Shown one piece after another: positions 24,401-36,731 of a stretch of DNA of 64,000 bases (positions within the stretch are counted from its first letter, which is position 1; every line of letters begins with the position of its first letter). Origin of the DNA: Symbiodinium kawagutii (taxonomy: Eukaryota; Sar; Dinophyceae; Suessiales; Symbiodiniaceae). The translations under genes and the position numbers were made by a program. The stretch spans positions 343,799 through 407,798 of the forward strand of contig VSDK01001837.1 of NCBI GenBank assembly GCA_009767595.1. Reading direction: 5' to 3'. The notes beneath the pieces are model-generated. The model was not told the origin of the DNA. It was given only the letters and a program-made list of their open reading frames with translations, and made no database searches.

Positions 24401-27400
24401 ATCAGAATGGTTGGTCAACGAGCACTCCAAATGGCGCACATCTGGAGCCATCAATTGCACAACACATGGCTGTCGCTCCAGCCGCGTCTCTGCTTGCATC
24501 CCTTCAAGCGTTTATTCTCGAGATGCTCATGGACCACACACTTGCATCAACTCTTCCATTTCAGATTGTTCAACAAGGAAATCCTTCAGAACTGGTCACC
24601 TTCACCATGGTTTTCCGGGTTAGTTCAGCCATGTTCAGCTACCTTATTGGGTGCAACATGCTGCAACAGTCGACATCTTTGCACCTTGGAACACTGGTAG
24701 CCCCCGTGGTTCCCATCCCAGTGAAGCTGTCGAGTTGCCGGGGCACCTTCACACGATCCGCGGGCGAAGCTACTGCCTCACAGGGGCCAAGGCGCTTCAA
24801 AAAATCGCTAGGAATTCAATCAAATCCCTTAACGAAATCCCACCACATCCCACCTTCAATCGTTTCCGCCTGAGATTCAATTTTTTTTGAGTCTTTGACT
24901 CTTTCCATCAATAGTTTTCAAAATATTTTTGAATAGCAATCTCTTTCCATCTCTTTCCATCAACTCCCACCTTTCTTAAGTCTTGTCGCGACAGCTGCGG
25001 CCTGGGCCAAGCCGCCTCCCATCAGCCCTGCCAGCGCGCTGCTGGCGGAAGCAGACATGTGGCCTGGCATCACCCACGGTCACCCACGGTCACCCATCCA
25101 TGCGCTCATAGCGACCTATGGATGCTGCCGATCATAACGGGACTTCTCAAGATTGCAAAACCGCAAATGTCATAGCCATCAGCCATCTGACTTTGACTAT
25201 CAAAGGTCTTTGGCAGTGCCAACGTCCATTTAGTTTGGAACTTAGGCGCTACTGCTGCTTGATCATGCATGCAGTTGATTCAGTTTCTGAGGGCAGTATT
25301 GTGATGCCTGCACACCGCTATCCAGAAAACACAAGTTATACAAAGTGGTTGCATTGGACGGTGTGGCCACAATCGCAGTCGATGTGGCATGATCCTTTTT
25401 CAACAGACGTACAGACCAGCAGTGAATCATTAGACCGCATCATTTGCGAACATGAACCAGCGATAACCAGCGTTCAAACGTTGCGTAGATTGGCACGATA
25501 AAATTTCGATGGTGGCAACCGCGACATTGTTAAGTACAACGTAAAATGACGTAAAATAAACACACCAAGGTTGCAAAGAACTGTGCACATAGTTGGGGCA
25601 TCCCAACCAACACCTCCCGCTGGCACGCACGTGCCAATTGCCCTCAAGAGCCATGTTGCAGTCCTCTCTTCTTTCAATGTATTTCATTCCCCTTTCATGA
25701 ATTGCATAGCATCATGACAACATGTGCTCACCCCCTGAAACTGGATATGTTGGCTGCTGGCCGAGCTCAAAGCATATAGGCTTTGCCATGGCCCAGGGGA
25801 ACATAGGCTAACCGAATCATGTTTAGTTCCAAACTGTACGATTGCACCGTCAAAAACGAAGCTCAGTCAAGTAGTTGGCTATTCACATTCCACTGCGTAG
25901 AATTTCCATCCTGATGTGAAACACGGTGTATAATAACCATGAACTGGGATAACCACCGTCAATTTCACCGTGCCATATCGATGTTTCACTAAACGTCGTG
26001 TTTACTATGGTCATCGCCAAAAAATACCAATGATAATCACAATCGTTATCAACAAATTGTGTGTATTTCACAAGAAAATAATGTGCGGTGGTGCATCGTT
26101 GTTGGATGTAATTATCCGTCTATATCACACGACATTCGCCCATTATTGATGGTTGTTGATGACAATCCTACCCACAGTGGCGGCAATAACATATGATGAA
26201 TTATAGCTCAAATATGCTCAAATACACCTGTGTCTTGTTGGATTGACTTACTCCCTTGTTTTCAGCACTGCAATCAACCATTTATGGCAACTATCTTCGC
26301 TGGCTGTTGGTGGCCATATCCTAAACATTAGTCTTAAAAGTCTGGCAATGAGTGATCATCGTCCACTCATCATGGCCCATCATTAACCAGCAGTGATGTG
26401 CAATTTTGATCAATTTTGTAATGACAAGGTCCGCTAATGGTTTGTAATGTAATCACAATGTCCTTGATTGGCTCCTATGTGAACCAGTAGATAAACACCA
26501 TTACAGGCTGGTGGTTTCAAAGTTTCGACTCCGGAAAAATGTCCATCGACGTAATAATCAAACAGCCATCTCACAGTCATTGGGGTAACCATCTCAAAGT
26601 CTTTGGGGAAACTGATTTTCTGGAAACTGATTTTCTTTCAAAAAATCAGTTTGGATCCATTCCACGTGCCACCAACCAGATATCCACCGAGCTTTACCAC
26701 CGGCCAAGGCACCGGAGAATCGCCGACGGAAGTCCTAGACATGTCACGGTTTCCGAAGCGTCCAGCTGGTTCCCCTTGGAAAACCATCCTTTGGAATCTT
26801 TGGAATTTCAATGTGTGCCCTTTTCAGTAGCTAAACCAATTTAATAAAAATCAATGAGAACATCAAACCGGCATCTTTCAAAACAATTCAATCCACAGCT
26901 CTATGTTTCTGTCTCTCTCGCTCTCTCGCATTCCCCCGTCTCAAACAATAAATGCCACTGACACGAAAAACTTTGTAAGCAACACTCCCGCACCTCGTAA
27001 AACGAAATCCTCAACGATGAGTAGATTAAGTGTCGAACAATGGCCGGCCTCAAGTTCCCCAAGGGCCGGCGGTGCCATGTCGGTGGTGAACATGCGGGCA
27101 CAAACTTTGCAGCGAGGCAAGGGAACACCAAACCAATCGTCAGCACAAACTGAGCTGAACGCTGAATGCCAGCGTAAACCACTCCTTGCCAAGGCAAACT
27201 GCGCGGTTGCAATTGAGGGCAACCAATCATCATGTTTTTGTTCCTGCTTTCAACCAGTTCGTGTGTCACACCCGATGGAAACAATGATGATACTTGGAAT
27301 GAATCTGCATTTATATATCTTGCAATTTTTTATCGCATGTAGCATCGATTATGATTATGGTACAACTATTTGATCACTTGCCATCAATAAAATGTTCTGA

Positions 27401-28063
27401 ACTCATTTTCGGTCATTGCAGTGAGGGCCACACGTATGCCATCGCTTCGAATCGCAGATGTCTGGCGGCGCCACGGCTGGACATTCGATTTGTTTCACAA
27501 TATGGCTGCAAACATGTTGAACCACATATTTTCAGTCACCAACGCCAATAAACCAATTCCAACCTTGCCATGTATATTGATGTATATTGGTTGACTGGCC
27601 AAACATGACACATTATACGCGTGCCCTTGGCCACGAAAATTCTTGATGCCATCCTGCATTGTCAATTCGTTGAAGACCGCGCATTTTTTTTGCAGCTGCA
27701 TCAGGTTGAAGTACAAACTTGTCGGCAATACCAAGGCACCCAGGAAACTTTGCCTTCGGCGTGGTTGTGTTATGTTGTGTTGGCGGTCAATGGTGGTTAA
27801 TGACTGGTGCTGAAAGCCGTGAATGATGGGTGGAACGTCGCTGATGATTCAGGTAAAATCATCATCCTGTTGAAGATGCTTGATATTGCTTGATGATTGT
27901 CAAACATGGTTTAGAGGCAGTTTATGATAGTATGGTTTAGGTTCGGGGCATATGGCCATGGAGTGACTTGCCATGGTTCCCACACCGCCTGCCAGAGTGT
28001 AGTTGCATGCGGGTTTTTCCAAAATCCACCGGGAATGTCACCGCTTCGGCCGTGGCTGCCGAC
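18104..28063 (-). CDS. mitochondrial carrier family protein (SLC25, UCP-like)
   Basis: An inner-membrane metabolite or proton carrier split into small exons: 27989-28063, 25002-25063, 24747-24776, 24294-24371, 23687-23745, 22644-22702, 22111-22211, 21506-21532, 20576-20590 (tentative, 15 nt), 20027-20055, 19011-19043 and 18104-18197 (TGA at 18104). The three family signatures are visible: TFPVDFGKTRMQ, ASPADRVKV and ATPADVVKSR, plus EGVKGLYRG, EGPWALWKGFFPNW and PWQLAFWITYEHSRQ. From 25063 onward all phases match. Donors are GT except GC at 27989, 25002 and 22644. The C-terminal half resembles UCP4/dicarboxylate-type carriers. Missing: the start codon, the rest of repeat 1 between 25063 and 27989, and possibly a few residues near 20.6 kb. 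Substrate cannot be told from these residues. Confidence 0.9.
22111..22211 (-). CDS. carrier exon with third-repeat signature
   Basis: A 101-nt exon between a CGCCCAG acceptor and a CAG|GTGACG donor. It encodes HTLSACCSGLVASIC followed by ATPADVVKSRVMAGQ, the start of the third SLC25 repeat with the P-x-D-x-x-K-x-R signature intact. It joins the upstream exon at 22644 in phase if that exon uses a GC donor; a GT alternative at 22617 also keeps the frame but adds nine residues. Confidence 0.9.
23687..23745 (-). CDS. carrier exon, end of second repeat
   Basis: A 59-nt exon reading GLYRGVLVNVQRAALVNLG, typical of the even-numbered helix and matrix turn of UCP/dicarboxylate carriers (GLYRG--PN--RAA-VN-GE). 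It starts in phase 0 after CACCAG and ends with two bases of a Glu codon completed by the next exon. Confidence 0.85.
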
Positions 28064-31000
28064 CTCAGAACCGCTTCACATCTTCCTTGGTACTGAAACG
28101 CCCATGCGAGTAGAACACGTGAAAATCCTACCTACCGACATCTATCGACCGCTGAATTTGGGGTGGTTAACCATTGTGCATCTCAAAGTCATGAGCGTTC
28201 TTGAGGCAAACATTGCCGCTTCCGATGATGAAACATGGTTCCCCTCAAAGTGCCACCGTGCGCAACAACTTGGCAAACAGTTGGTCCATGATGGTCCATG
28301 CTGGTCCCTTCCGGTTTGCAACGGGGTCCCAACGCAGCAACAAGGGCCATTCGCACCATGTGTGGACATTCCTGCCAGCTGGAACCAGCAGAGGTCCGTT
28401 GTGAACGTGAGGAATGTTTGGCATAATTTCAGGGCAACTTGCACCTTGGGCTGGGCCATCTTTGTGGCAAACGGAGGCCGAACGCCATGCCAAAGAGAGC
28501 GTTGAAATTTGGATGTTTTTTTTTGTTGCTTATTATGGGTGCCAACTACATATTTTCAAATTTGGCCAGCAAAAACACTGCTGCAACTTGTTACCTTGAT
28601 GGATTCCCACATCACATACACTTTCTTTCACCTTGGGCATCTGGCTTGGTGCACCTGCATGCAACTGAACTGGAACTGTTTGTTCGTCACAAACCGTGAC
28701 TTACCAATTCAAACATTTTTTGCTGGATCAAGTTCCAAACTTGCGTGCGCACTGGCATTGACAACATGTTATAGTTGATTGAATTATCGAAAACCGGGTT
28801 TCCTTTTATAAAAACACTTGAACCCAAACTGCCACTGCATGCATGGAGAAAATGGACATAAAGTGCACGGAAGAAACGGTCAGCTAGAACCCAGGTCATA
28901 GGAAAGGCAGAATACGCATGGAATCCGTACACTCCGGGGTAAGAACAACCAACCGGCATGCTTACTTTTTCCAATTCCCTCCCAAATTGGTGGCGGCATT
29001 TTTATGAACGGATTTTTCTAACATTTTGAATGGTAAAGTGTTCAATATGTGCAACTCATACATTTAGCCGTGCATCATATGGTTAAGGAAAATGTTGGTT
29101 TGACACTCATGTTTTTCTGAACCGTCGCCCTGTGAACTCGAAACCAGAATGACCTGGTGTGGCTCTTTGGGCGTGTTCGAACACCATTGAGCAATAACAT
29201 GGCCGTTTCAACAGCAACATGGCGCCTGAAAAAGGGTGTGTTTAGACTCGGGAAATCGTTGCCTTCATTTGTTTCCAAACCTTTCCAATGTTTACTTTTT
29301 TATTCTTTATTTAGAATCTTAAAAATTTGGTGCCATGAAACCTGGCCTGTCAAATGTCATTGGTAACAACAAGGCTCCGGTTGACGGCTTTTGGGTGGCC
29401 AGTGTAAATACATGAAGGGCATGCGACGTTCGATTGTTCGGCTCGGCGCGGTCCGGTCCTAATGTGCCCTTTCCCGCAAACAATTGGATGCTTTGAAGAA
29501 AAGTGGCACAACAATCGAAATCCAAGGTGACAACCCCAAAAAAACGGTCCAAGATCTTTGAACAATTGGAAACTATTCGAAAATTACGAAACATGCAACG
29601 GAAATGGGGGCCAATTGGCGGGATGTTTCCGGTGATTTGGAAACACGATATCTCAACATGCCTTTTCTCATTGAACAAAAATTTGAAAGACCCCACGAAA
29701 CAACAAAAACATCAGAAACAACCCCTGATGGTCACGTAGGCCGTGAAATTTTGGAACGAAAAAAACAATAATTTTGAACACTTAAGTTCCACATCATGGA
29801 TGGGACCGCGGACGGAAATTGAAGAGGGTGACAAATCAGTTGCGGTCATTGGCGGCTTCATTGCCCCAAAGAACTATGTGGAGGTGGAATCGTTGATGGA
29901 AAAAATGATGAAGGCAATCGCTGGTTAAAATGAAATGGAAATCGCCGATACTATGCCGCCAATTGAGCCACCATGGGCCATGAAGACCAGCAGGGCGCAC
30001 GCGAAAAATTCAACAATCCACACAAACAAAGTGTGGGACTGAGAGAACAAATCCGAACCAGAGAGGTTTTGATGCAAGATGGTGAATAAAGTCCGGAAAT
30101 TTTTGATGGACTGGATGGGTTGATGCTAAACATGTGTATGCAACTGGCAGGATTCAAAGCAATGGTGAGGTCGGAGGGTATAACGTTGCCCGTGGCGTGC
30201 TTCAATGACGATATCTGTATGTGAGCGGCGTTGGGCCCCATCACTGTGAAATTGGAAGCACGCAGTCGCTTTCGAACTTGTCGTGTTTATAGGAAGGCCT
30301 CGGCTGTGGGAATGGTTCCACGTTTGTTCCAATGGATGACGTGCATCAAACGCAGGGATTCATGGAATTGCTGGACCGGTTCCCGGACGGGGAAAAAATA
30401 ACAAAAAATATCGTGAAATTTTGATTAAATATTCAAGGTGAAAATGCAAAATATTCGGACAGTGCATTCACCATTTGTTTGGGGCAAACACCTTGCAACA
30501 CGACACCGTTTTTTCGCCCATCGCGTTGTTGTTTGTTTCGCCCACCTCATGGGCCCGAACATTTGGACACCATCAGTGGTGCGGCAAAAACGTGTTTTTG
30601 AATGTTTCTTTGGCATCAATCTACTCCAACCCAGGCGGCAAACTTTCAAACAAAATCATAAATGGAAACACTTCCAACAACGATTTTTCTTATCCTGTTC
30701 AACCTGGACTGAAGTTAGGCAAGCATACGGTGGATACATTTGAAAAAATCAGGGAAAATATCATAAACCGGCAAACCAACAAAAAAAAAAACCTGAGTGC
30801 CGAATGTAATTATGAACGTCAAGAACAACAGGCCATATGCTCGATTATTTTTGCAGCTGGTGACGCAAAATTGGCAAAAAAATCTTTTACACCCCCTTGC
30901 CAAACAAGCTGATGGGTCAAGTGTTCCCATCCTATACTTGCAAAAGGACCTTACAAAATGGGACCCTACCATAAAGTTTGCAAACTGGGAGAACGTGAGC

Positions 31001-32159
31001 CCACGGCGTATCAAAAAATACATTTTTGTTCGGAAAAATGGTAGAATCAAATAATGCGAATGAATATGAACTCCTGATTTGTCTGTGTTGAAGGAGGGAA
31101 GCAAGACAAACACTTTTGGGGCCGGGGGTTGCCAAAATATAGAGGGACAACGCCTTGACTTTCAGAAGTTGGGGGTTAGATTTTTACAGACGAGCGCGCC
31201 ATCGGCGTTGCTAGTTAATGCAATCCAATTTGTTTTCCATAATTTGAAATAATAATTACTTTCTATATGTTGGGCGGTCTTGGTTGCCTTTGGCAATCAT
31301 GATAGCCGAGTGAGAACAAGCCGAACCACCATAGAATTGCAACCCCCGGCCCCCAACCCCCAAAACAAATGCCATGCAGCCACTATAGAATGTCAACGCC
31401 CGACCCTGAAAACGAATGTTGTGCCAAAAGCATGTCCATTGTATAATGGAATTTGATTGTTGATCACGTGCGAACCAAATCTGATAGAATCACTATAATA
31501 TGCAAAATTATCACTATGTCTGACCATGTCTGACCCCAAGTCTCAAAAAAAACACCAGGGAACCACGTATATTCTTACAAAACAATTTTTTTACCAGGGG
31601 TCGGCCCCTCCCATTCGGTAGAGAAATAGGACAAGGGATTTTTCACTTCCGGCAGGCACCCTGCGCAGCTCAAAACCTAAGCGCAAATCATGGCCCTAAA
31701 ACGAAAGAACCCGGTCCAGCCACCAAAATCCATGGCTACAAACGGATGACCCCCAACTTGATTCCGACATCGAAGTGTCAAAATTGAAAATTACAAAGTC
31801 ATGGGGTTTGCATTTTTTGCCAAATCGTTTTGTGGTATCTTGGAATACCCTTAAAAACTGCTTTGATGGATGAAGTCCATTTTGCCAACGACATTTTTCT
31901 CAAGAAAAATCATTGAACAATAGCCAGAACATTCTGTAGTAAATTAACGCTTCTTGCATGACCACTACCGATTATTTTACAGTTTGCAAGCTGATTACGG
32001 AACAAACGCATACAACCACCTTTTGACGTTGAAAATTCCTACTCGTTGCCCGTCATGGACTTCTATCGATGTCAATTTCACACCATCCCGCAACCATGGT
32101 AACAGTAAAACATCCACAATAAAAAAATAAATCCAATTTTAAAAAACATATTGGTGAAT
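28064..32159. other. no gene recognised; old repeat-rich DNA
   Basis: Open frames up to 145 codons occur on both strands (30475-30912 plus, 30715-31113 minus, 29319-29696 minus) but overlap each other, are rich in A/T runs and show no domain or splice context. The base texture (many AAAA/TTTT runs, GGAAAC, TTCGG) matches the retrotransposon-fragment region to the right. The missing N-terminal exon of the carrier should lie somewhere here. Confidence 0.4.
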
Positions 32160-32760
32160 GAAAACATGAACTTGATTAGATCCGGGTCCTGCCGAAAAGA
32201 ATCTGGCCACAGGTGGTTTCGTTGCATATTTTTTGCGCAAGGGGGTCGTAATCAAAATTTGGACCTGGAATTTCACTTGCCGAGTGCTTCGCGGGCATTC
32301 TTTGTTTTTCTTGACAGAAAATTGTCAATCAATCTCGTTTTCGCTATTTCCATGTTGTTGTTATGCCAGTGGTTTGTTTTAGTTGTGGCCAGTGGACCGT
32401 TCGAAAACATCACATGAAACGGTAAAATATTGAGTGTCGGAAACTTGTGATGCGAATCGTCGGGCCTACTGCTGAGATAGGTTGGCTTGCGCTGTGGGAC
32501 GAGGCTTTGCATGCGTGGGAAAAGACGGGTGGCCGATCAAATTGAAAATGCTGGCTTTCCTATATTGTCGCGGGTGTGTTTGACACAGCATTGGGCATCG
32601 GCAAGGCACATAGCAGGACTTTCTTCGCACGTTGGGCAAAAACGAATTCTGACTTGATACTCTGGTATGATAAGCGCGCTCGGTTGGGGAGACCTGCGGC
32701 CGCATGGCCGACGCAAATCCAAACATTTTGCCGCTACAATCCGTGAGGCGGTTGGCAAAG
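32160..32760 (+). pseudogene. non-LTR retrotransposon RT fragment (decayed)
   Basis: The plus strand contains NLDLEFHLPSASRAFF, then near 32500 DEALHAWEKTGGRS and near 32680 RLGRPAAAWPTQIQTFC. These correspond in order to the RT-distal part of the better preserved copy at 35194-36502 (NLDVRFHLQSASRAFF ... ILHKWNGK ... GRPSSTWETKLQEYC). Frames shift and stops intervene, so it is a dead fragment in opposite orientation to the copies at 34.1-36.5 kb. Confidence 0.65.
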
Positions 32761-33359
32761 TATGGCAACTGACCAAAAGTCGTAGCGCTTGTATGTAGGC
32801 AAATCTACAGATTTTACATGATTTTACCCCACGAAATTCACAAATTGAGCATGGTGCCTGTGCATTATTGTGCGTATTTGATTGGTGCTATTGCCTGTGC
32901 CCCTCAATGGCCCGCTCCAATGCGGAGGTCCTAGGCGACTTGACTTGATTTGTCGAGAGGTTTGTTGACATGATGGACTCCATGTGTGCCAGCAAATGAT
33001 TTTCCAACATAACTAAAATAACTTTTGAAGCGCTCAAGAAAGGACATGTCCCTTCAAATGGTAAGCGCAGGGTCTCTAAATATGCCTTACGAAGTATAAA
33101 AAAAATCCGCGCTGAATTTTTTTTTGGGGTTCAGTTTTTTGAACAATCGGCCCATGATTTTTTTGATTTCCCCGTGCACCGTGTGAACATGGAAAACCTT
33201 TTGGGCAGCATGGAACCAAAAATTTAACACAAAAACATGTTACAATAAAAAATTTTCTGAAATCATTTCTCTAAATATTCCAAAATGCATCATCCATCGG
33301 TATCCAAGCACCCAAGTTTCGTAGCGGCTACAAAATTTTAATTTTGTTGTTCATGTGTT

Positions 33360-33410
33360 GTTGGGGCGTCCAATTCTGCTGTGGCCGCGTTTTTTTTTTC
33401 CCGGGGGTTT
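33360..33410. other. low-complexity T/C-rich segment
   Basis: A TTTTTTTTTCCCGGGGGTTTTCCC stretch within non-coding sequence between the decayed RT fragment and the DEK_C-like region. No function seen. Confidence 0.4.
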
Positions 33411-33537
33411 TCCCACACACCTTTTTGCCGCACAGGTTCACCGTAGGTCCCCCAAAAAAATATTGTGGGTGTGATGGACTGTGTTTATACTGGCCAGTCT
33501 CCATATGTGCATAATCCACAAGGGGGAACGGCAATGA

Positions 33538-34103
33538 TCAACAGCTTCGTGCAGAAAACGGCGGCTCCAAAGAGAACGGGTAGTTCTCACATGACGGCCT
33601 GCTCTGCATGAAATCTTCCAGCTTCCTCGACATCATGGTTCCAGCACTTTCCTCATAGGCTTTCATTTCCATGTCCATCTCCATCGATTCTGCGTACAAT
33701 GGCAGCGCAACCTCCGAAAGCTCCAAGACCACACAGCGACCGGCGCCAGCGGCACTTGCCGAAAACATCAAGAAAAACGCTGGCCTGGTGGCATTGCCCG
33801 CCGCAGCGTTGCAAAACTCCAGGCCAGACAGGAAGTCCCGCAACAACTGCCTCTGCCAAGCGCTGGGCCTGTTCCGCGCATTCTGTGACGCATTGGCCCG
33901 CCATGCGCTTGATGTCGACCTTGCGGTCGGCCAGATCGAGGCCCAGGCTCCTTCCGAGATCCGAACGCAGAGCCTGCAGCGAGATCTCTTTGAGCGGGGA
34001 CATTTCGGCCACGCGCCCCCAGATGGCCTTCTTCAGCTTCCTGTCGCTAAGCACCTTCTTGAGCTTCAACTCGGCACGCTGTTGGATGGCCTCTTGCGCC
34101 GTC
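33538..34103 (-). pseudogene. DEK_C-like coding sequence with a frameshift
   Basis: From about 34103 the minus strand reads KLKKVLSDRKLKKAIWG, then SPLKEISLQALRSDLGRSL and GLDLADRKVDIKRMAGQC. The pattern L-x2-L-R-x-L-x4-G-x-D-L-x2-R-K-x2-I is that of the DEK C-terminal / SWIB-like winged helix, found in chromatin-associated proteins. Around 33846 coding character moves to another frame (LRDFLSGLEFCNAAAG ... ELSEVALPLYAESMEM), which runs to a TGA at 33538. No intron separates them, so this is a frameshift, a retrocopy or a sequence error. The upstream end abuts a retrotransposon RT tail, suggesting a rearranged copy. Confidence 0.5.
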
Positions 34104-34119
34104 CTCCGCTCGCCGCAGC

Positions 34120-34480
34120 CGCGGTTCCAACTCAAGATTCGTTTGGCCCATCGAGTTGGAGACAATGATGCAATGTAGCGGGCCAAGTTCCAGCATTGTT
34201 TGCACCATGTTGCTGACCAAGTTTCAACGCGTGCATGCGTGACAAACGTTGGACCTTTCTTTTCCAAGGGTGCAATATGTCATGCCATGTTGATGACCAA
34301 TCAATCCCTGAAGGTTGAAAAGCGTGCCCGAATTTCAGCAGCCTTGACTTGCCACCGGGTTGACAATTAGACGACGCAACTTGCAAGAAAACAACATGGA
34401 TTGGCAGCAAAGATCGCCAAACAAAATGGATGCTTTGGAAGTGTCCCACACTGGCGTTCTTGAGACAATTGGGCAACAAA
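34120..34480 (-). pseudogene. non-LTR retrotransposon RT C-terminal fragment
   Basis: The minus strand carries WHDILHPWKRKVQRL and WNLARYIASLSPTRWAKRIL then SWNRG, equivalent to the WHEILHKWNGKV and YVAKLPADRWVTTRVLNW segments of the copy at 35194-36502. Frames are broken. Its 3' end runs straight into the DEK_C-like sequence without a stop. Confidence 0.6.
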
Positions 34481-34695
34481 TTTCACTGCCCAACCAAAAG
34501 GAAAAGTGGGACGACCATTTAAAAAGTGGCATGACAAATTCACACCATTTTGCAAACAAAAATTCCCCCCATGCAATTCCTGGATGGAACCTGCGCAATG
34601 TCGTTCATGGCCTTCTTCGCTTGAACATTTTTGCAATTTTTATGTCGACGGTTGAACCGTCGACTCATGTCCCATGTCCTTCAAGGACCGTAGTT

Positions 34696-35049
34696 TCAAA
34701 CCCGAAACAAAACATGGTTCCAGGATGATTCCAACTCCCCAGTTTGAAACATGCGATTGTGCAAACTTAACAAGCATGAGTACAGTCCTGTCGGGCCATC
34801 CCGAGATATCTCTAACACTAAACCTTCATCATCCGCGCTTCGATTGGCATGCATGTTCTTGAGCGCCGCCCGCGCCTCAGCAAACTGAAATGAAAAAAAT
34901 TCGGTTGTTGCACATTGCTGCGAGCATCGCTGGCCGGAATCCCATTCGCAGTCGATGTCATCAACAATGTTCTCCAATGAATCTGCGAATTGATCTGGGT
35001 CAGGAGTGTCTGCAACATCATGTGTTCCTTGTCGAGGCATATCGTTCAC
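34696..35049 (-). pseudogene. non-LTR retrotransposon RT N-terminal palm fragment
   Basis: Minus-strand frame with FQFAEARAALKNMHANRSADD and EGLVLEISRDGPTGL then SSWNHVLFRV. This is the first palm motif of LINE-type RT (AL--M---KS---DGL---). It lies downstream of the main copy in the minus direction, so it is a separate insertion or a rearranged piece. Confidence 0.6.
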
Positions 35050-35193
35050 AGCATGTAATGCATCAAAGAAGGAAGGAAGCCTGTATGCCCGTAGGCGGCC
35101 CTTTTAGGGCACAGGACTTGCACTATGCACATGTCAAACACTTCCGCCAAATTACTTCTTCTGGCCATTCACGGCATACCTTTGTCACGCAAT

Positions 35194-36502
35194 TCAGAAG
35201 CAAAAAGCAACAAAATCGTCCATCAAACCGAACCAGTTGGGTGCATCAGCCGCTGCCACGCGCCAGTCGCCCAACCCACGGAACCTGCAATACTCTTGCA
35301 ATTTTGTTTCCCAAGTTGAAGAAGGTCGGCCAATTTTCCTTGTTGTTCCTGGATGCCAGTTTAGCACGCGTGTAGTAACCCATCTGTCAGCAGGCAACTT
35401 GGCAACATAACTCCCAAGCTTCCAGTAGTGTTGCAAACATCGAGTGCCCCAATCATGGATGGAAAATGCGGCGCAGAATCTTCCCACTTTCCCGTTCCAC
35501 TTGTGGAGGATTTCATGCCATGGGTCGTCCCAACAAATGTCTGCTGGTGGCCCAACAACCGTTCTCAAGTGGCCAAGAGGCAAAACAAGCGCCGGAGCTG
35601 ATCACGGACTCGAAGGACCGTAGCCGTGCAGCCACTGAAATGTGCTTGTCTAAGAGGAAGCAACGGTTTGCAAAGAATGCCCTCGAAGCTGATTGTAAAT
35701 GAAAACGCACGTCCAAATTTTGTCCTGCAGAACCTTTGGCTGAGAGCATGCAACCTAACCATTTCTGCGCACAATCACGATCCAATATTTTCAAACGCAA
35801 ACCATTCTCAGTGAGAACACTGGGCGGCGGTTGCGCTTCCGAGGTCAACACGACTGTTTTGTCAGCATTCAATAGTAGACCCACGTCAGCGAGTGCAGAA
35901 ACCAATGTATCCACCATTGTTTTTAATTCGGGCAAGCTTGTTGCAAACAACAAAATATCATCAGCAAACCGCAAATCAGCTAAAGGTTCCATTCCGTCAC
36001 CAAGGTCTACACCACACTCAGCACAACCATGTTTCCACCGCGACATGGCCCATTCCAAAACACAGCAAAAAAGGCACGGGCTCAAAACACAGCCTTGCCT
36101 CACCCCTGCTTTGATATGTAATGCATCAATATTGGCAAATTGTGACATCATTGTCATTACTTTGGATCTGTTCTTTGCAGGGGCATGTTTTGGTATCACT
36201 TTGCGAATCTCTTTGGACAAACCGATTCGTGATGTGACATCTTTGCATTGCCTGCGTTTCCGCAGCGAAAATTGCAACTCCCAAAAACTTGCTTCCGTCG
36301 AGGCCCCATGATGGTGACGGCTTTGCATACCACATGCCAATATCTTTTGTTCCAAGTCAATCATGTTGTGCGGAATTTCCTTCTCCAACTCTTCACGGGT
36401 GAGGGGCCGATACCGTTCCAAACTCACTGGTTTCCATCCTCTATTCTTTCCTTCGCCCATCCGAGTCACCTCGATCCTAAAAGGACATTGGGGGTAACCC
36501 AA
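35194..36502 (-). mobile_element. non-LTR retrotransposon reverse transcriptase, best preserved copy
   Basis: A 329-codon minus-strand frame (36502-35513) holds the RT core: KAGVRQGCVLSPCLF (motif B), then LADLRFADDILLFATSLPEL with the catalytic F-A-D-D (motif C), then LLLNADKTVVLTSEAQ (motif D) and KWLGCMLSAKGS. A second frame (35583-35194) continues with DPWHEILHKWNGKVG, ADRWVTTRVLNWHPG and GRPSSTWETKLQEYC. The two overlap by a frameshift, so the element is inactive. RTs copy element RNA at the insertion site. No endonuclease domain or 5' part is visible in order, so the copy is 5'-truncated or scrambled. Confidence 0.85.
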
Positions 36503-36731
36503 GAGTCAACGCAAAACTGTACAAAACGCGGCTCCATCATAGGCCTCTCTGGCCTTTCACAGGCTGCATGGACCCAAGGTTCATTAAAGTATTGATGTAA
36601 ATTTGCATCCTCTATTCATTCGTTTGAAATTTTTCCTTTCTTTCTTCATATGTGTAAAACGAAATGATGCGTGTGCAGCACGGTGATCGGAATCCAAATC
36701 CAAATCCATTATATATTGCAAATATTCAAAA

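Noticed and set aside
24313..24873. 186-codon plus-strand open frame
   Set aside because: It is antisense to two well-supported carrier exons (24294-24371, 24747-24776) and has no domain; shadow of coding GC bias.
27924..28505. 193-codon plus-strand open frame
   Set aside because: Antisense to the carrier exon with TFPVDFGKTRMQ; no residue pattern of its own.
35736..36311. 191-codon plus-strand open frame
   Set aside because: Antisense of the RT catalytic region on the minus strand.
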